DNA of 64,000 nt from Nocardioides sp. S-1144 (GTDB lineage: Bacteria; Actinomycetota; Actinomycetes; Propionibacteriales; Nocardioidaceae): the NCBI RefSeq assembly GCF_005954645.2, contig NZ_CP040695.2, positions 4,340,001 through 4,404,000 of the forward strand. Direction: 5' to 3'. The notes beneath the pieces are model-generated. The model was given only the letters and a program-made list of their open reading frames with translations, was not told where the DNA came from and ran no database searches. This document shows, one piece after another, positions 28,507 through 37,466 of the stretch (within the stretch, counting starts at the first letter, position 1; every line of letters begins with the position of its first letter). The translations under genes and the position numbers were made by a program.

Positions 28507-29682
28507 CTAGGTGGTGCTCTTCCGAGACGCCAACCACTGCTGGAGCAGGACGGCGGCGACGATGATGGCGCCCTTGAGCACGTCCTGCTCAGAGGGCGGG
28601 CGGTTGTTGAGGGTGAACACGTTGGTCAGGGTGTTGAAGATCAACACCCCCAGCACGGTCCCGGTGATCGTGCCGCGACCACCGGCCAGCAGGGTCCCGC
28701 CGATGACCACCGCCGCGATCGCGTCGAGCTCGAGGAGCTCGGCGTGGTTGGCCGACCCGGTGGTGGTCTTGGCGATCAGGATCAACGCCGCCAGACCCGC
28801 GCACACCCCGACCAGCACGTAGAGCAGCACGGTGTGGCGACGCACGTTGATCCCAGCCAGGCGAGCAGCCTCCGGGTTGCCCCCGACCGCGAAGGTCCGC
28901 CGCCCGAAGGTGGTGCGGTTCAACAACACACCCACCCCCACCGCGACCACCGCGAACAACCAGATCTGCATGTCGATGCCCAGCGGCTTGGCGTTGAAGA
29001 AGTCGTAGAAGCCCGGCAGGTCACTGCTGCTGACGATCTGGGTCCGCTTCTCGGAGATGATCTCAGCCAACCCCCGCGCCGCGACCAACATCGCCAACGT
29101 CGCGATGAACGCCACGATCTTGCCGTAGGCGATCAAGATCCCGTTCACCAGACCCGCACCCGCACCCACCGCGATCGCGGCCAGCACCAACAACAACCAG
29201 TGCGTGTCAGCCGCCATCTCCTGGGTGGCCAACGTCGTGGCCCACACCGAGGACAACGCCACCACCGCACCCACCGACAAGTCGATGCCACCACCGGTGA
29301 TGACGAACGTCATCCCGATCGCCACGATCCCCACCACCGTGCCCTGACGCAGGATCGACTGGAAGTTGTCCGCAGCCAGGAACCGGTCACCCGCAGTGAT
29401 GGTCCCCACCACCGCGATCAACAACAACACCACGACCAGACCGATGATCCGGAAGAACCCCATGTCGGCCAACCGCGCCATCGTGGAACCACCCGCAGCA
29501 CCACCACCACCACCAGCACCGCCGGGACCCGAGGCCGTCATCGTCTGCGAGGACTCAGTCGACTCGATCACCGGCAACGCCTCCACCGGATCACCAGCGT
29601 GCGCACCACCAGAACCGGCAGAACCGGTGTTGTGCTTGTCGTGCTTGTCGAGGGCCGAGGGCCGCTCGGTGGAGTTGCTCAT
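28507..29682 (-). CDS. Sugar ABC transporter permease (RbsC-like)
   Basis: 391 residues. An unusually long hydrophilic N-terminus (about 75 residues, rich in Ser, Gly and acidic residues) precedes the first helix, FRIIGLVVVLLLIAVVGTIT. The family core follows: FVITGGGIDLSVGAVVALSS, a coupling region near GKIVAFIATLAMLVAARG, GRRTFAVGGNPEAARLAGIN, and ELDAIAAVVIGGTLLAGGRG near the end. About 8-10 membrane segments. ATG 29682 has GGAAGGA upstream and overlaps the ATPase stop by 4 nt in the restored frame. It forms the channel of the importer. Confidence 0.93.
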   Translation of the reverse strand: MSNSTERPSALDKHDKHNTGSAGSGGAHAGDPVEALPVIESTESSQTMTASGPGGAGGGGGAAGGSTMARLADMGFFRIIGLVVVLLLIAVVGTITAGDRFLAADNFQSILRQGTVVGIVAIGMTFVITGGGIDLSVGAVVALSSVWATTLATQEMAADTHWLLLVLAAIAVGAGAGLVNGILIAYGKIVAFIATLAMLVAARGLAEIISEKRTQIVSSSDLPGFYDFFNAKPLGIDMQIWLFAVVAVGVGVLLNRTTFGRRTFAVGGNPEAARLAGINVRRHTVLLYVLVGVCAGLAALILIAKTTTGSANHAELLELDAIAAVVIGGTLLAGGRGTITGTVLGVLIFNTLTNVFTLNNRPPSEQDVLKGAIIVAAVLLQQWLASRKSTT

Positions 29683-31249
29683 GCGGGGGTTCCTTCCATC
29701 ACCAGGTCCAGGACCCGGGACTCATCGATTTCAGCGGCAGCAGCTTCGTGCACCACACGTCCTTCACGCACCACCAGCACCCGATCAGCCAGACCGAGCA
29801 CCTCCTCGACCTCGCTCGAGACCACGACCACCGCCACCCCCGAGTCAGCCAGGTCACGCACCAACCGGTAGATCTCGGCACGCGCGCCCACATCGACACC
29901 ACGAGTCGGCTCATCGAGCAACAACACCCGACACCCCGCAGCAGCCACCGCGCCAGGACCACCTTCTGCTGGTTGCCCCCCGACATCGTGCGCACGTGAC
30001 GGGCGATGTTGCGCGGACGCACGTCGAGGGAATCGACCAGCTCACGGGCCTTCGCCTTCTCCTTGGCCCGCTGGATGAACCCGAACCGGTGGAACAACCT
30101 CATCGAGGACACGCTGATGTTGGCAAAGACCGGCTGGTCCAACAACAGACCCTGACTCTTGCGCTCCTCCGGAGCCAGACCCACCCCCGCACGCACCGCA
30201 GCATCAACCGCACCACGACGCAACCGCGTGCCATCCACACTCACCGTGCCCGAGGAAGCCCGACGCGCACCGTAGATCGTCTCCAAGATCTCCGTGCGCC
30301 CCGAACCCACCAGACCCGCCAGACCCACGATCTCCCCGGCCCGCACCGCCAGGTCCACCCCAGCGAAATGACCAGCCAGGCAGAGGTCCTCGACCTGCAG
30401 CACCACCTCGCGCTCAGCCACCGCCACCACACCAGCGGCACGCTCGGGGAACACGTACTCGATCGCACGACCGGTCATCAACTTGATCAGATCCGCCGTC
30501 GGGGTCGACTTCGCCGGCAAACCCGTCGCGACCGTCACCCCGTCCTTCAACACCGTGATCCGATCCCCGATCTGGCGGATCTCCTCCAACCGGTGCGAGA
30601 TGTAGACCACCGCCACCCCCTGGGCGGTCAGGCTCTTCACCACCCGGAACAGGTTCTCCACCTCACCGTGGTCCAACACCGCCGACGGCTCATCCAAGAT
30701 CAACAAATCCACCTCGTGCGACAACGCACGAGCCATCGAGACCACCTGCTGCCCAGCCGGGGACAAATCACCCACCAACCGCGACGGACTGATCTCACTG
30801 TGACCCAGACGAGCCAGGATCTCCCGGGCCCGCGCATTCGCCGCACCCCGACGAGAGAACCCGCCAGTGGAAACCTCATGACCCAAAAAGATGTTCTCCG
30901 CCACCGTCAACCCATCCACCAGATCAAGCTCCTGGTAGATCGTGGCCACACCAGCATCAATCGCGGCCTGCGGATTCGCGAACCTCGCCGGCACACCCTT
31001 CCACGTCATCGACCCCTCATCAGGGATGTAGGACGCCGACAAGATCTTGATCATCGTCGACTTACCCGCACCATTCTGACCCAACAAACAGTGCACCTCA
31101 CCGCGACGAACATCCAGATCAACACCACCCAACGCCCGCACCGACGAAAACACCTTCACGATGCCACTCATCTGCAACAGCACATCACCGTCGACGTCGG
31201 GGGTGGCCGGCGTCGATGACGCGTCCTCCCGCTTGCCGAGATCAGGCAT
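29679..31249 (-). pseudogene. Sugar ABC transporter ATPase (RbsA/MglA-like), apparently frameshifted by one missing base
   Basis: Two ABC domains. The first has Walker A LLGQNGAGKSTMIKIL, signature LSPAGQQ and Walker B LLILDEPSAVLD. The second starts EVVLQVEDLCLAGH, with the signature MSGGNQQKVVLARWLL. The frame then loses sense after position 29939, while a second frame (29948-29679) supplies CRVLLLDEPTRGVDVGAR and a normal C-terminus. Adding one G within CTGCTGCGGGG (29944-29934) gives LARWLLAGCRVLLLDEP, aligning residue for residue with RbsA. The restored frame ends in a TGA that overlaps the permease ATG, which confirms it is the true end. The product would be about 523 residues. As read, the importer's second ATPase site is destroyed. 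Confidence 0.85.
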
Positions 31250-31268
31250 GTCGTCCCCTCGTCCTGGT

Positions 31269-31332
31269 TGTGACTGCGCTCACAGGGCGCGTGCGCACGC
31301 CCAAGGTAGAGCGTCTTCTGTCATCAGGGCAA
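31269..31332 (-). promoter_or_regulatory. Promoter and CRP-type site C of the sugar ABC operon
   Basis: The 148-nt gap upstream of the ATPase holds TTGCCC (31332-31327), an 18-bp spacer and TACCTT (31308-31303) on the minus strand, a fair promoter. Downstream of it TGTGACTGCGCTCACA (31269-31284) matches TGTGA-N6-TCACA exactly. GAGGGG lies just before the ATG at 31249. Confidence 0.55.
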
Positions 31333-31397
31333 GTAGTTCTGACTAGCAATCGTGCAAATGTCGCGAAATGGCACCCGCAGGGGGGGTGGTGAGGGGC

Positions 31398-32405
31398 TCA
31401 GGAGCTGGTCGAGAATGCGGCGTCGAACGCGGCCGAGGGCGGGTCGAAGGCCAACCGACGCACGAACTCCAACGCCTCCGGAGCCCCCACCAACCGGTCC
31501 ATCCCCGCGTCCTCCCACTCCACCGAGATCGGACCCTGGTACCCGATCGTGTTCAACATCCGGAAACACGCCTCCCACGGCACATCCCCGTGCCCGGTCG
31601 AGACGAAGTCCCACCCCCGCCGGGGATCGGCCCACGGCAGGTGCGACCCCAACCGACCATTACGACCATTGCCCACCTGACGCTTCGCGTCCTTGCAGTC
31701 CACGTGGTAGATCCGATCCCGGAAGTCCCACAAGAACCCCACCGGATCCAGGTCCTGCCACACGAAGTGACTCGGATCCCAGTTCAACCCGAACGCCGGA
31801 CGATGACCGATCGCCTCCAACGTCGCCACCGTCGTCCAGTAGTCATAAGCAATCTCCGAGGGATGCACCTCGTGGGCGAACCGCACCCCACACTCGTCGA
31901 AGACATCCAGGATCGGGTTCCACCGATCCGCGAAGTCGCGATACCCAGCCGCCACCATCTCCTCGGTCGCCGGCGGGAACATCGCCACGTACTTCCAGAT
32001 CGCCGAACCCGTGAACCCCACCACCGTGTCCACACCCAGGCGCTGCGCGGTACGCGCGGTCAGCTTCATCTCCTCCGCCGCGCGCTGGCGCACCCCCTCG
32101 GGGTCACCATCACCCCACACCCGGCTCGACAAGATCGCCTCGTGACGCCCGTCGATCGGGTCATCACAGACCGCCTGACCCTTCAGGTGGTTCGAGATCG
32201 CGTGCACCTTCAGCCCGTACTTCTCCAGCAGGTCGAGCTTGCCCTGCACGTAGGCGTCGTCCTCAGCCGCCTGCCACGGATCGAGGTGGTCGCCCCAACA
32301 CGCGATCTCCAGGCCGTCGTAGCCCCACCCCGACGCCAGCCGAGCCACCTCCTCGAACGGCAGATCAGCCCACTGGCCGGTGAACAACGTGATCGGACGA
32401 GGCAT
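31398..32405 (-). CDS. Sugar phosphate isomerase/epimerase-like TIM-barrel protein
   Basis: 335 residues of the xylose-isomerase-like TIM-barrel (AP endonuclease 2) family. It begins ITLFTGQWADLPFEEVARLA with GYDGLEIACWGDHLD on strand 2. Likely metal ligands are the Glu and His in FAHEVHPSEIAYD, the Asp and His in FGLNWDPSHFVWQ, the HVDCKDAKR segment and the Glu of ISVEWEDAGMD. Such enzymes epimerise or isomerise keto-sugars or inosose and often sit with Gfo/Idh/MocA dehydrogenases, as here. Codons ending in T and TTG codons are more frequent than in the flanking genes, as in the ABC genes. GAGAGGA precedes ATG 32405. Confidence 0.88.
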   Translation of the reverse strand: MPRPITLFTGQWADLPFEEVARLASGWGYDGLEIACWGDHLDPWQAAEDDAYVQGKLDLLEKYGLKVHAISNHLKGQAVCDDPIDGRHEAILSSRVWGDGDPEGVRQRAAEEMKLTARTAQRLGVDTVVGFTGSAIWKYVAMFPPATEEMVAAGYRDFADRWNPILDVFDECGVRFAHEVHPSEIAYDYWTTVATLEAIGHRPAFGLNWDPSHFVWQDLDPVGFLWDFRDRIYHVDCKDAKRQVGNGRNGRLGSHLPWADPRRGWDFVSTGHGDVPWEACFRMLNTIGYQGPISVEWEDAGMDRLVGAPEALEFVRRLAFDPPSAAFDAAFSTSS

Positions 32406-32484
32406 GAGAGTTCCTCTCGCAGAACAGAACAGGACAGACGAACGAACAGATGGGTCGAGCGGGTGGAGCGGGGTCAGGTCCGGG

Positions 32485-33879
32485 TCACGGCCGGGAGCCG
32501 GTGGCCAGCCTCGCCAGCAGGTCGCGGACGTCGGTGGCCTCGATCCGCTCGGCCTTGACGCTCGGGTCGGAGCAGAGCAGGACGGGACCGTCCTCGGGGC
32601 GGCTGGGCAGCCGCCCGTGGCTGCCGCTGACCGGCGCCGGGTCGAGCGGGACGACGCTCATGGAGTAGCGCAGCCCGACCTTCTTGCGCACCAGGGTCAG
32701 CCCGGCGCGCGCCTTCACGAGCCGGTCCTCCGGGTCGAGGAAGAGCTCGGCGGGGTCGTAGCCGGGTTTCTTGTGGATCTCCACGGCCTTGGCGAAGTCG
32801 GGCGCGAGCGCGTCGTCGAGCCAGTAGTAGTAGGTGAACCAGGCATCGGGCTCGGCGACGAGCACCAGCTCGCCGGCCCGCTCGTGGTCGAGCCCGAGCT
32901 CGGCCTGGCCCTCGCGGTCGAGCACCTGGTCGACGCCGTCGAGCCCCTCGCACAGCGCGCGCACCCGGGGCAGGTCGGCGGGGTCCTTGACGTAGACGTG
33001 CGCGACCTGGTGGTCGGCGACGGCGAAGGCGCGCGAGGTCCAGGGGTCGAGCAGCTCGCCGGTGGCGTTGTGGTGCACGTGGAGCAGGCCCTCGCGGCGC
33101 AGCAGCCGGTTGACGTCGACCGGGCGGGAGGCCTTGGTGATGCCGTACTCGCTCAGCAGGACGACGGTCGTGCCGGTGCGCTCGGCGTCGTCGAGCAGCG
33201 GCGTGAGCACCTCGTCGACGTCGCGGGCCGCCTGGACGGCCTGCTCGCTGTCGGGGCCGAAGCGCTGGAGGTCGTAGTCGAGGTGGGGCACGTAGACCAG
33301 GGTGAGGTCGTGCTCCGGCATCAGCTCGCGGGCCGCCTCGACGATCCAGCGCGAGCTCGGGATGGCCGCGGTCGGTCCCCAGTAGGTGAAGAGCGGGAAC
33401 GGGCCGAGCTTGTCGGTCAGCCGGTCGTGGAGCTCCGGCGGCCAGGTCCAGCAGTCGGGGCTCTTGCGGCCGTCGGCGTGGTAGACCGGCCGCGGCGTGA
33501 CGGTGCTGTCGACGTCGGCGCCCATGGCGTACCACCAGCAGACGTTGGCGACCTTGTAGCCGGGTCGCTCGCGCCGGATGACGTCCCACAGCTTCTCGCC
33601 CTGCACGAGCGCGTTGTGCTGGCGCCAGAGCAGGACCTCGCCGAGGTCGCGGAAGTACCACCCGTTGCCGACGATGCCGTGGTCGCGCGGGAGCAGGCCG
33701 GTCAGGAAGGTCGACTGCACCGAGCAGGTGACGGCGGGCAGCACGGTTCCGAGCTCGGCCGCGAACCCGGCCGTGGCCACCCGCTGGGCGCGGGGCATGT
33801 GGCGCAGCAGGTCGGGGGTGAGGCCGACGACGTCGACGACGAGCAGGCGGGGCGGGGTCGGTGCGGGGGTCTGGCTCAC
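32485..33879 (-). CDS. EboF-like alkaline-phosphatase-superfamily protein (nucleotide pyrophosphatase/phosphodiesterase type)
   Basis: 464 residues from GTG 33879, overlapping the EboE stop by 4 nt. It begins RLLVVDVVGLTPDLLRHMP, the first metal Asp of the superfamily, followed by AVTCSVQSTFLTGLLPRDHG, where Thr is the nucleophile candidate. LVYVPHLDYDLQRFGPDS carries further metal ligands. Classic members have SDHG where this has LLSEYGI, so two ligand positions differ. No signal peptide is seen. Position and order match EboF of cyanobacterial ebo operons, which help move a precursor metabolite to the periplasm; its substrate is not known from sequence. Confidence 0.82.
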   Translation of the reverse strand: MSQTPAPTPPRLLVVDVVGLTPDLLRHMPRAQRVATAGFAAELGTVLPAVTCSVQSTFLTGLLPRDHGIVGNGWYFRDLGEVLLWRQHNALVQGEKLWDVIRRERPGYKVANVCWWYAMGADVDSTVTPRPVYHADGRKSPDCWTWPPELHDRLTDKLGPFPLFTYWGPTAAIPSSRWIVEAARELMPEHDLTLVYVPHLDYDLQRFGPDSEQAVQAARDVDEVLTPLLDDAERTGTTVVLLSEYGITKASRPVDVNRLLRREGLLHVHHNATGELLDPWTSRAFAVADHQVAHVYVKDPADLPRVRALCEGLDGVDQVLDREGQAELGLDHERAGELVLVAEPDAWFTYYYWLDDALAPDFAKAVEIHKKPGYDPAELFLDPEDRLVKARAGLTLVRKKVGLRYSMSVVPLDPAPVSGSHGRLPSRPEDGPVLLCSDPSVKAERIEATDVRDLLARLATGSRP

Positions 33880-35090
33880 GAGGGGGCTCCTTGCAGTCCG
33901 GGGACGGGGTCGAGGCCGAGCGCGACGAGTCGGTCGCGAGCCCAGGCGAGCTCGGCGGCGATGCCGGCGACCAGGCCGGCGTCGTCGCGCGGGCGCAGCT
34001 CGGGCGGCAGCACGCCCCACGTGTAGGTCTCGACCTCGACGTGGTCGACGACCGGGTGGTCGCCGCCGAGGAGGGCGGTGAGGCCGGCCTCGAGGTGCGG
34101 ACGGGTGCTGCGCAGCGGCGGCTCCGGGTCGGCGTGCACCGGGACGTGCACGTGCACCCGCCACGGACGACGCGCCGGCAGCGGCTCGCCGCCGGCGCCG
34201 TCGAGGCCCAGCGCCTCGTCGAGGTCGTCGCGCCCGCTGACCTCGGCGCCGACCGGCTCGCGGGTCTGGTGCAGGAAGCGACCCTCGGCCCAGCCCGCGA
34301 GGGCGGCGCGGGTCTCGTCGTCGCCGGGGCGGGCGGCGTGCAGGGCCGCGGAGGCCTGCACCTTGACCACCGGCAGCCCGGCGGACTCGAGGTCGTCGAG
34401 CGCGTCGGCCACCTCCTCGAAGCCGACGGCGAGGTGGCAGGTGTCGACGCACACCCCGACGAGCCCGGGACCGAGGTCGGCGAGCCAGGCGAGCCGCTCG
34501 ACGGCGTCCGCGGCGGTCTCGACCAGGCAGCCCGGCTCGGGCTCGAGCCCGACGCGCACGGGGCGACCGACGTCGTCGGCCAGCGCGGCGAGGCCGTCGG
34601 AGAGGCGGTGGAGCACGTCGGTCGCGGCGCGGTCGTGGTCGTCGTCCCAGGGAGTGCGCCAGCCCAGCGGCAGGGTGGAGACGCTGCCGCGGACGGCCTC
34701 GTCGGGCAGCAGGTCGGCCAGCACCCGCGCGCAGTCGAGGGTGAAGTCCAGCCGGGCGTCGTCGGTCCAGTCGGGGAGGTAGACGGCCTTCTTGACGACG
34801 TCGTCGTGGAAGCCGCGGTAGGGGAAGGCGTTGACGGTGACGACCTCGAGCCGCTCGGCGCGCAGCACCTGGCGGACCCGGTCGCGCGCGCCGGCGTCCC
34901 GGGCGAGCTCGTGGGCCACCGCCGCCGGCAGCCACAGCCCCACCCCGAGGACGTCGGCGTCGAGGGCCGAGCGGACGCCGGCCGCGTAGGTGCGCAGCTG
35001 GGCCACGATCCCGTCGACGGTCTCGGCAGGGTGGACGTTGCTGCCGTAGGAGAGGTGGACCAGGCTGCCGTCGCGGTGGCGGAACCTCAC
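33876..35090 (-). CDS. EboE-like metabolite-traffic TIM-barrel protein
   Basis: 404 residues from GTG 35090, overlapping the upstream stop by 4 nt. It starts RFRHRDGSLVHLSYGSNVHP, typical of EboE, with VVTVNAFPYRGFHDDVVKKA, VYLPDWTDDARLDFTLDCA and VGLEPEPGCLVETAADAVER. GVCVDTCHLAVGFEE and VKVQASAALHA are the barrel strands bearing the presumed metal-binding Asp and His. It is a xylose-isomerase-like barrel of unknown reaction. In Nostoc, eboE is part of the cluster needed for scytonemin precursor export. The upstream in-frame region to 35207 is not needed. Confidence 0.85.
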   Translation of the reverse strand: MRFRHRDGSLVHLSYGSNVHPAETVDGIVAQLRTYAAGVRSALDADVLGVGLWLPAAVAHELARDAGARDRVRQVLRAERLEVVTVNAFPYRGFHDDVVKKAVYLPDWTDDARLDFTLDCARVLADLLPDEAVRGSVSTLPLGWRTPWDDDHDRAATDVLHRLSDGLAALADDVGRPVRVGLEPEPGCLVETAADAVERLAWLADLGPGLVGVCVDTCHLAVGFEEVADALDDLESAGLPVVKVQASAALHAARPGDDETRAALAGWAEGRFLHQTREPVGAEVSGRDDLDEALGLDGAGGEPLPARRPWRVHVHVPVHADPEPPLRSTRPHLEAGLTALLGGDHPVVDHVEVETYTWGVLPPELRPRDDAGLVAGIAAELAWARDRLVALGLDPVPGLQGAPS

Positions 35091-35947
35091 GACGCCCGCT
35101 CGCCGCGGAGCACCGAGGAGCCCTCGAAGGTGTCGGTGGCCTCGACCTGCGGGGCCTCCAGCAGCAGCCGGCCGCTCTGGCCGTAGAACTCGACGGGGTT
35201 GCGCCACAGCACCCGGTCGACGTCGTCGTCGGAGAAGCCGGCGGCGAGCATCGCGTCGCCGGTCTGGCGCGTGGTCAGCGGGTCGCTTCGCCCCCAGTCG
35301 GCCGCGCTGTTGACCAGGACCCGGTCGAGCCCGCGGCGCTCCAGGATGGCCACCATCCGGTGCGGGTCCATCTTGGTGTCGGGGTAGATCGAGAAGCCCA
35401 TCCAGGCGCCGGCGTCGTCGACGACGTCGACGGTGACCTCGTTGAGGTGGTCGACCAGCACGTGCCCGGCCGGCAGCCCCACGGCGGCGACGAGCTCGAG
35501 GGTGCGGTGGGTGCCGGCCAGCTTGTCGCGGTGCGGGGTGTGCACCATCGCCGGCAGGCCGTGCTCACCGGCCAGCTCGAGCTGCCGGGTGAACGCCGTC
35601 TCCTCGGCCTCGGTCATCGAGTCGAAGCCGACCTCGCCGACCGCGACGACGCCGTCCTTGGCGAGGTAGCGCGGCAGGAGGTCGATGACCGGCGTGCACC
35701 GCGGGTCGTTGGCCTCCTTCGGGTTCAGCGCGATCGTGCAGTGGTGGGCGATGCCGAACTGGGCGGCGCGGAAGCGCTCCCAGCCGAGCAGCGCGTCGAA
35801 GTAGTCGATGAACGAGTCGACGCCGGTGCGCGGCTGGCCGAGCCAGAACGCCGGCTCCACGACGGCGCGGACGCCGGCGGCGTGCATCGCCTCGTAGTCG
35901 TCGGTCGTGCGCGAGGTCATGTGGATGTGCGGGTCGAAGATGCGCAT
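35087..35947 (-). CDS. EboB-like TatD-family metal-dependent hydrolase
   Basis: 286 residues from ATG 35947. MRIFDPHIHMTSRTTDDYEA carries the HxH metal motif; VVAVGEVGFDSM supplies the metal-binding Glu; AMVHTPHRDKLAGT and GHVLVDHLNEVTV carry the later His ligands; RVLVNSAADWGRSDPL has the final Asp. This is the amidohydrolase-like TatD fold, but the loops match the EboB subgroup rather than true TatD nucleases. Its start and the EboA stop share one base. Confidence 0.85.
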   Translation of the reverse strand: MRIFDPHIHMTSRTTDDYEAMHAAGVRAVVEPAFWLGQPRTGVDSFIDYFDALLGWERFRAAQFGIAHHCTIALNPKEANDPRCTPVIDLLPRYLAKDGVVAVGEVGFDSMTEAEETAFTRQLELAGEHGLPAMVHTPHRDKLAGTHRTLELVAAVGLPAGHVLVDHLNEVTVDVVDDAGAWMGFSIYPDTKMDPHRMVAILERRGLDRVLVNSAADWGRSDPLTTRQTGDAMLAAGFSDDDVDRVLWRNPVEFYGQSGRLLLEAPQVEATDTFEGSSVLRGERAS

Positions 35948-36579
35948 CAGGACTCCTGGGTCGGGGCGTCGGGCCCGGCGGGGTCCAACAAGGTCAGGGC
36001 GTCGTCGGGCACGGCCCGGCCGGCGGCGCGCCGTTCGTCGGCGTACGAGGCGACCATCGTGCGCAGGGTGGCGTCGGCGCGCTCGTCGAGCCCGGCGACC
36101 AGGTCGAGCGGGACGCCGACGAAGAGGCACTTGAGCACCGCCTGGCGGAACGCGTCAGCGTCCAGCAGTGCGGCACCGGCCGGGCCGAGGGCGGCGGCGA
36201 CGAGCCGGACGTCGTTGGTGCGCAGCGCGTCGTGGACCAGCAGCGCGGCCCGCTCGGGCCGCCCGGCGGAGACCAGCGTGGCGAGCCCCAGCAGCACCGC
36301 GCGCCGCTCGGCGGCGTCGCCGAACCGGTAGAGGTCGGCGACCTCCTGGGCCAGGGCGTCGGGGTCGGCGGCCAGGGCCTCCCCGAGCGCGCCCAGCAGG
36401 CGCACGCGGACGACGTCCTCGACGCGGACCTCGCCGGGTGCCGCGCCCGGCGCGGTGGGCGTGCGGCCGATGTCGCGGCCGGCGGCGGGGAAGAGGGAGC
36501 GGACGCGGGCCGGGTCGGCGCGCACGGCGTCCTCGGCGGCGGCCAGGCGCTGCTCGGTCTGCTCGTCGAGGGTCGTCAT
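35947..36579 (-). CDS. EboA-domain protein
   Basis: 210 residues from ATG 36579. The C-terminal half holds the EboA signature: HDALRTNDVRLVAAALG, then FRQAVLKCLFVGVPLDLVAG, LDERADATLRTMVASYADER. The N-terminal half is an Ala-rich helical segment. EboA is a conserved, probably cytoplasmic helical protein of unknown activity, found almost only in ebo clusters, so it is the most diagnostic member here. It overlaps the upstream epimerase gene by 4 nt. Confidence 0.85.
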   Translation of the reverse strand: MTTLDEQTEQRLAAAEDAVRADPARVRSLFPAAGRDIGRTPTAPGAAPGEVRVEDVVRVRLLGALGEALAADPDALAQEVADLYRFGDAAERRAVLLGLATLVSAGRPERAALLVHDALRTNDVRLVAAALGPAGAALLDADAFRQAVLKCLFVGVPLDLVAGLDERADATLRTMVASYADERRAAGRAVPDDALTLLDPAGPDAPTQES

Positions 36580-37466
36580 CGTCGCTCCGCCGTCTCGGGG
36601 ACCCGGACGTCGTCCGCGTCGGTGGCCTGCGCCTCGGCGGCGCGCAGCAGTCGCAGGGACCGCTCGGCCACGGCCGGGGCGGCGTGCGCCTGGCGCGGCA
36701 GCTCGAGGGCCGCCAGGCCGGTGTACCCGACGCCGCGCAGGGCGCCGAGCGCCTCGACGAAGTCGACCTCGCCGGTGCCGATCTCGAGGTGCTCGTGGAC
36801 GCCGTGGACCATGTCGTCGACCTGGACGTTGGCGATCAGGTCGCCGGCGCGGTGGATGGTCTCGGCCATCCCCCGCGGCTCGTTGCACACGACGTGGCCG
36901 AGGTCGAGGGTGACGCGCAGGCCGTCGGGGTCGCCGAGACGGCGGCGCAGCTCGAGGACGCCGTCGAGGGTGTCGACCGCCATGCCGGGCTCGGGCTCGA
37001 AGGCGCAGACGACGCCGCGTCGCTCGGCGAGCGTGAGCACCTCGCGCACGCCGGCGACGAGGCGGTCCCAGCCGGTGGCGGCGTCGACGCCGGCGGGCAG
37101 GATGCCCGACCAGAACGACACCGCCTCGGCGCCCAGGTCGGCGGCGACCTCGACGGCGCGGTGCAGGTAGTCGACGCGGCGGTCGCGGCCGTCGTCGGAG
37201 ACGAAGGTGGGCTCGTGCTTGCGCCGCGGGTCGAGCAGGTAGCGCGCGCCGGTCTCGATGACGACGGCCATCCCGCGGCGCTCGAGGTGCCGGGCCACGG
37301 CGGCCGTGCGGGCGGGCAGCTCGGGCGCGAAGGGGTCGAGGTGGAGGTGGTCGAGGGTGAGGGCGACGCCGTCGTAGCCCAGGTCGGCGAGCAGGTCGAT
37401 GGCGTCGTCGAGGCGGTGGCTGGTCAGGCCGTTGGTGCCGTAGCCGTAGCGGAGCGGGCCGCTCAT
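36576..37466 (-). CDS. Sugar phosphate isomerase/epimerase-like TIM-barrel protein of the ebo cluster
   Basis: 296 residues from ATG 37466 (a start at 37493 is in frame but would lie deep in the EboC gene). It begins LRYGYGTNGLTSHRLDDAID and has YDGVALTLDHLHLDPF, VVCAFEPEPGMAVDTLDG, LRVTLDLGHVVCNEP and IANVQVDDMVHGVHEHLEIG: the Glu, Asp, His and Asp positions of a divalent-metal TIM-barrel epimerase. A comparable gene is usual in actinobacterial ebo-type clusters, from memory. The substrate is unknown; a cyclitol or keto-sugar from the Ino1-like enzyme would fit. Confidence 0.82.
   Translation of the reverse strand: MSGPLRYGYGTNGLTSHRLDDAIDLLADLGYDGVALTLDHLHLDPFAPELPARTAAVARHLERRGMAVVIETGARYLLDPRRKHEPTFVSDDGRDRRVDYLHRAVEVAADLGAEAVSFWSGILPAGVDAATGWDRLVAGVREVLTLAERRGVVCAFEPEPGMAVDTLDGVLELRRRLGDPDGLRVTLDLGHVVCNEPRGMAETIHRAGDLIANVQVDDMVHGVHEHLEIGTGEVDFVEALGALRGVGYTGLAALELPRQAHAAPAVAERSLRLLRAAEAQATDADDVRVPETAERR

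Noticed and set aside
29934..29950. Programmed -1 ribosomal frameshift in the ABC ATPase
   Set aside because: No slippery heptamer or downstream pseudoknot is visible and ABC ATPases of this family are not known to use one; a missing base is simpler.
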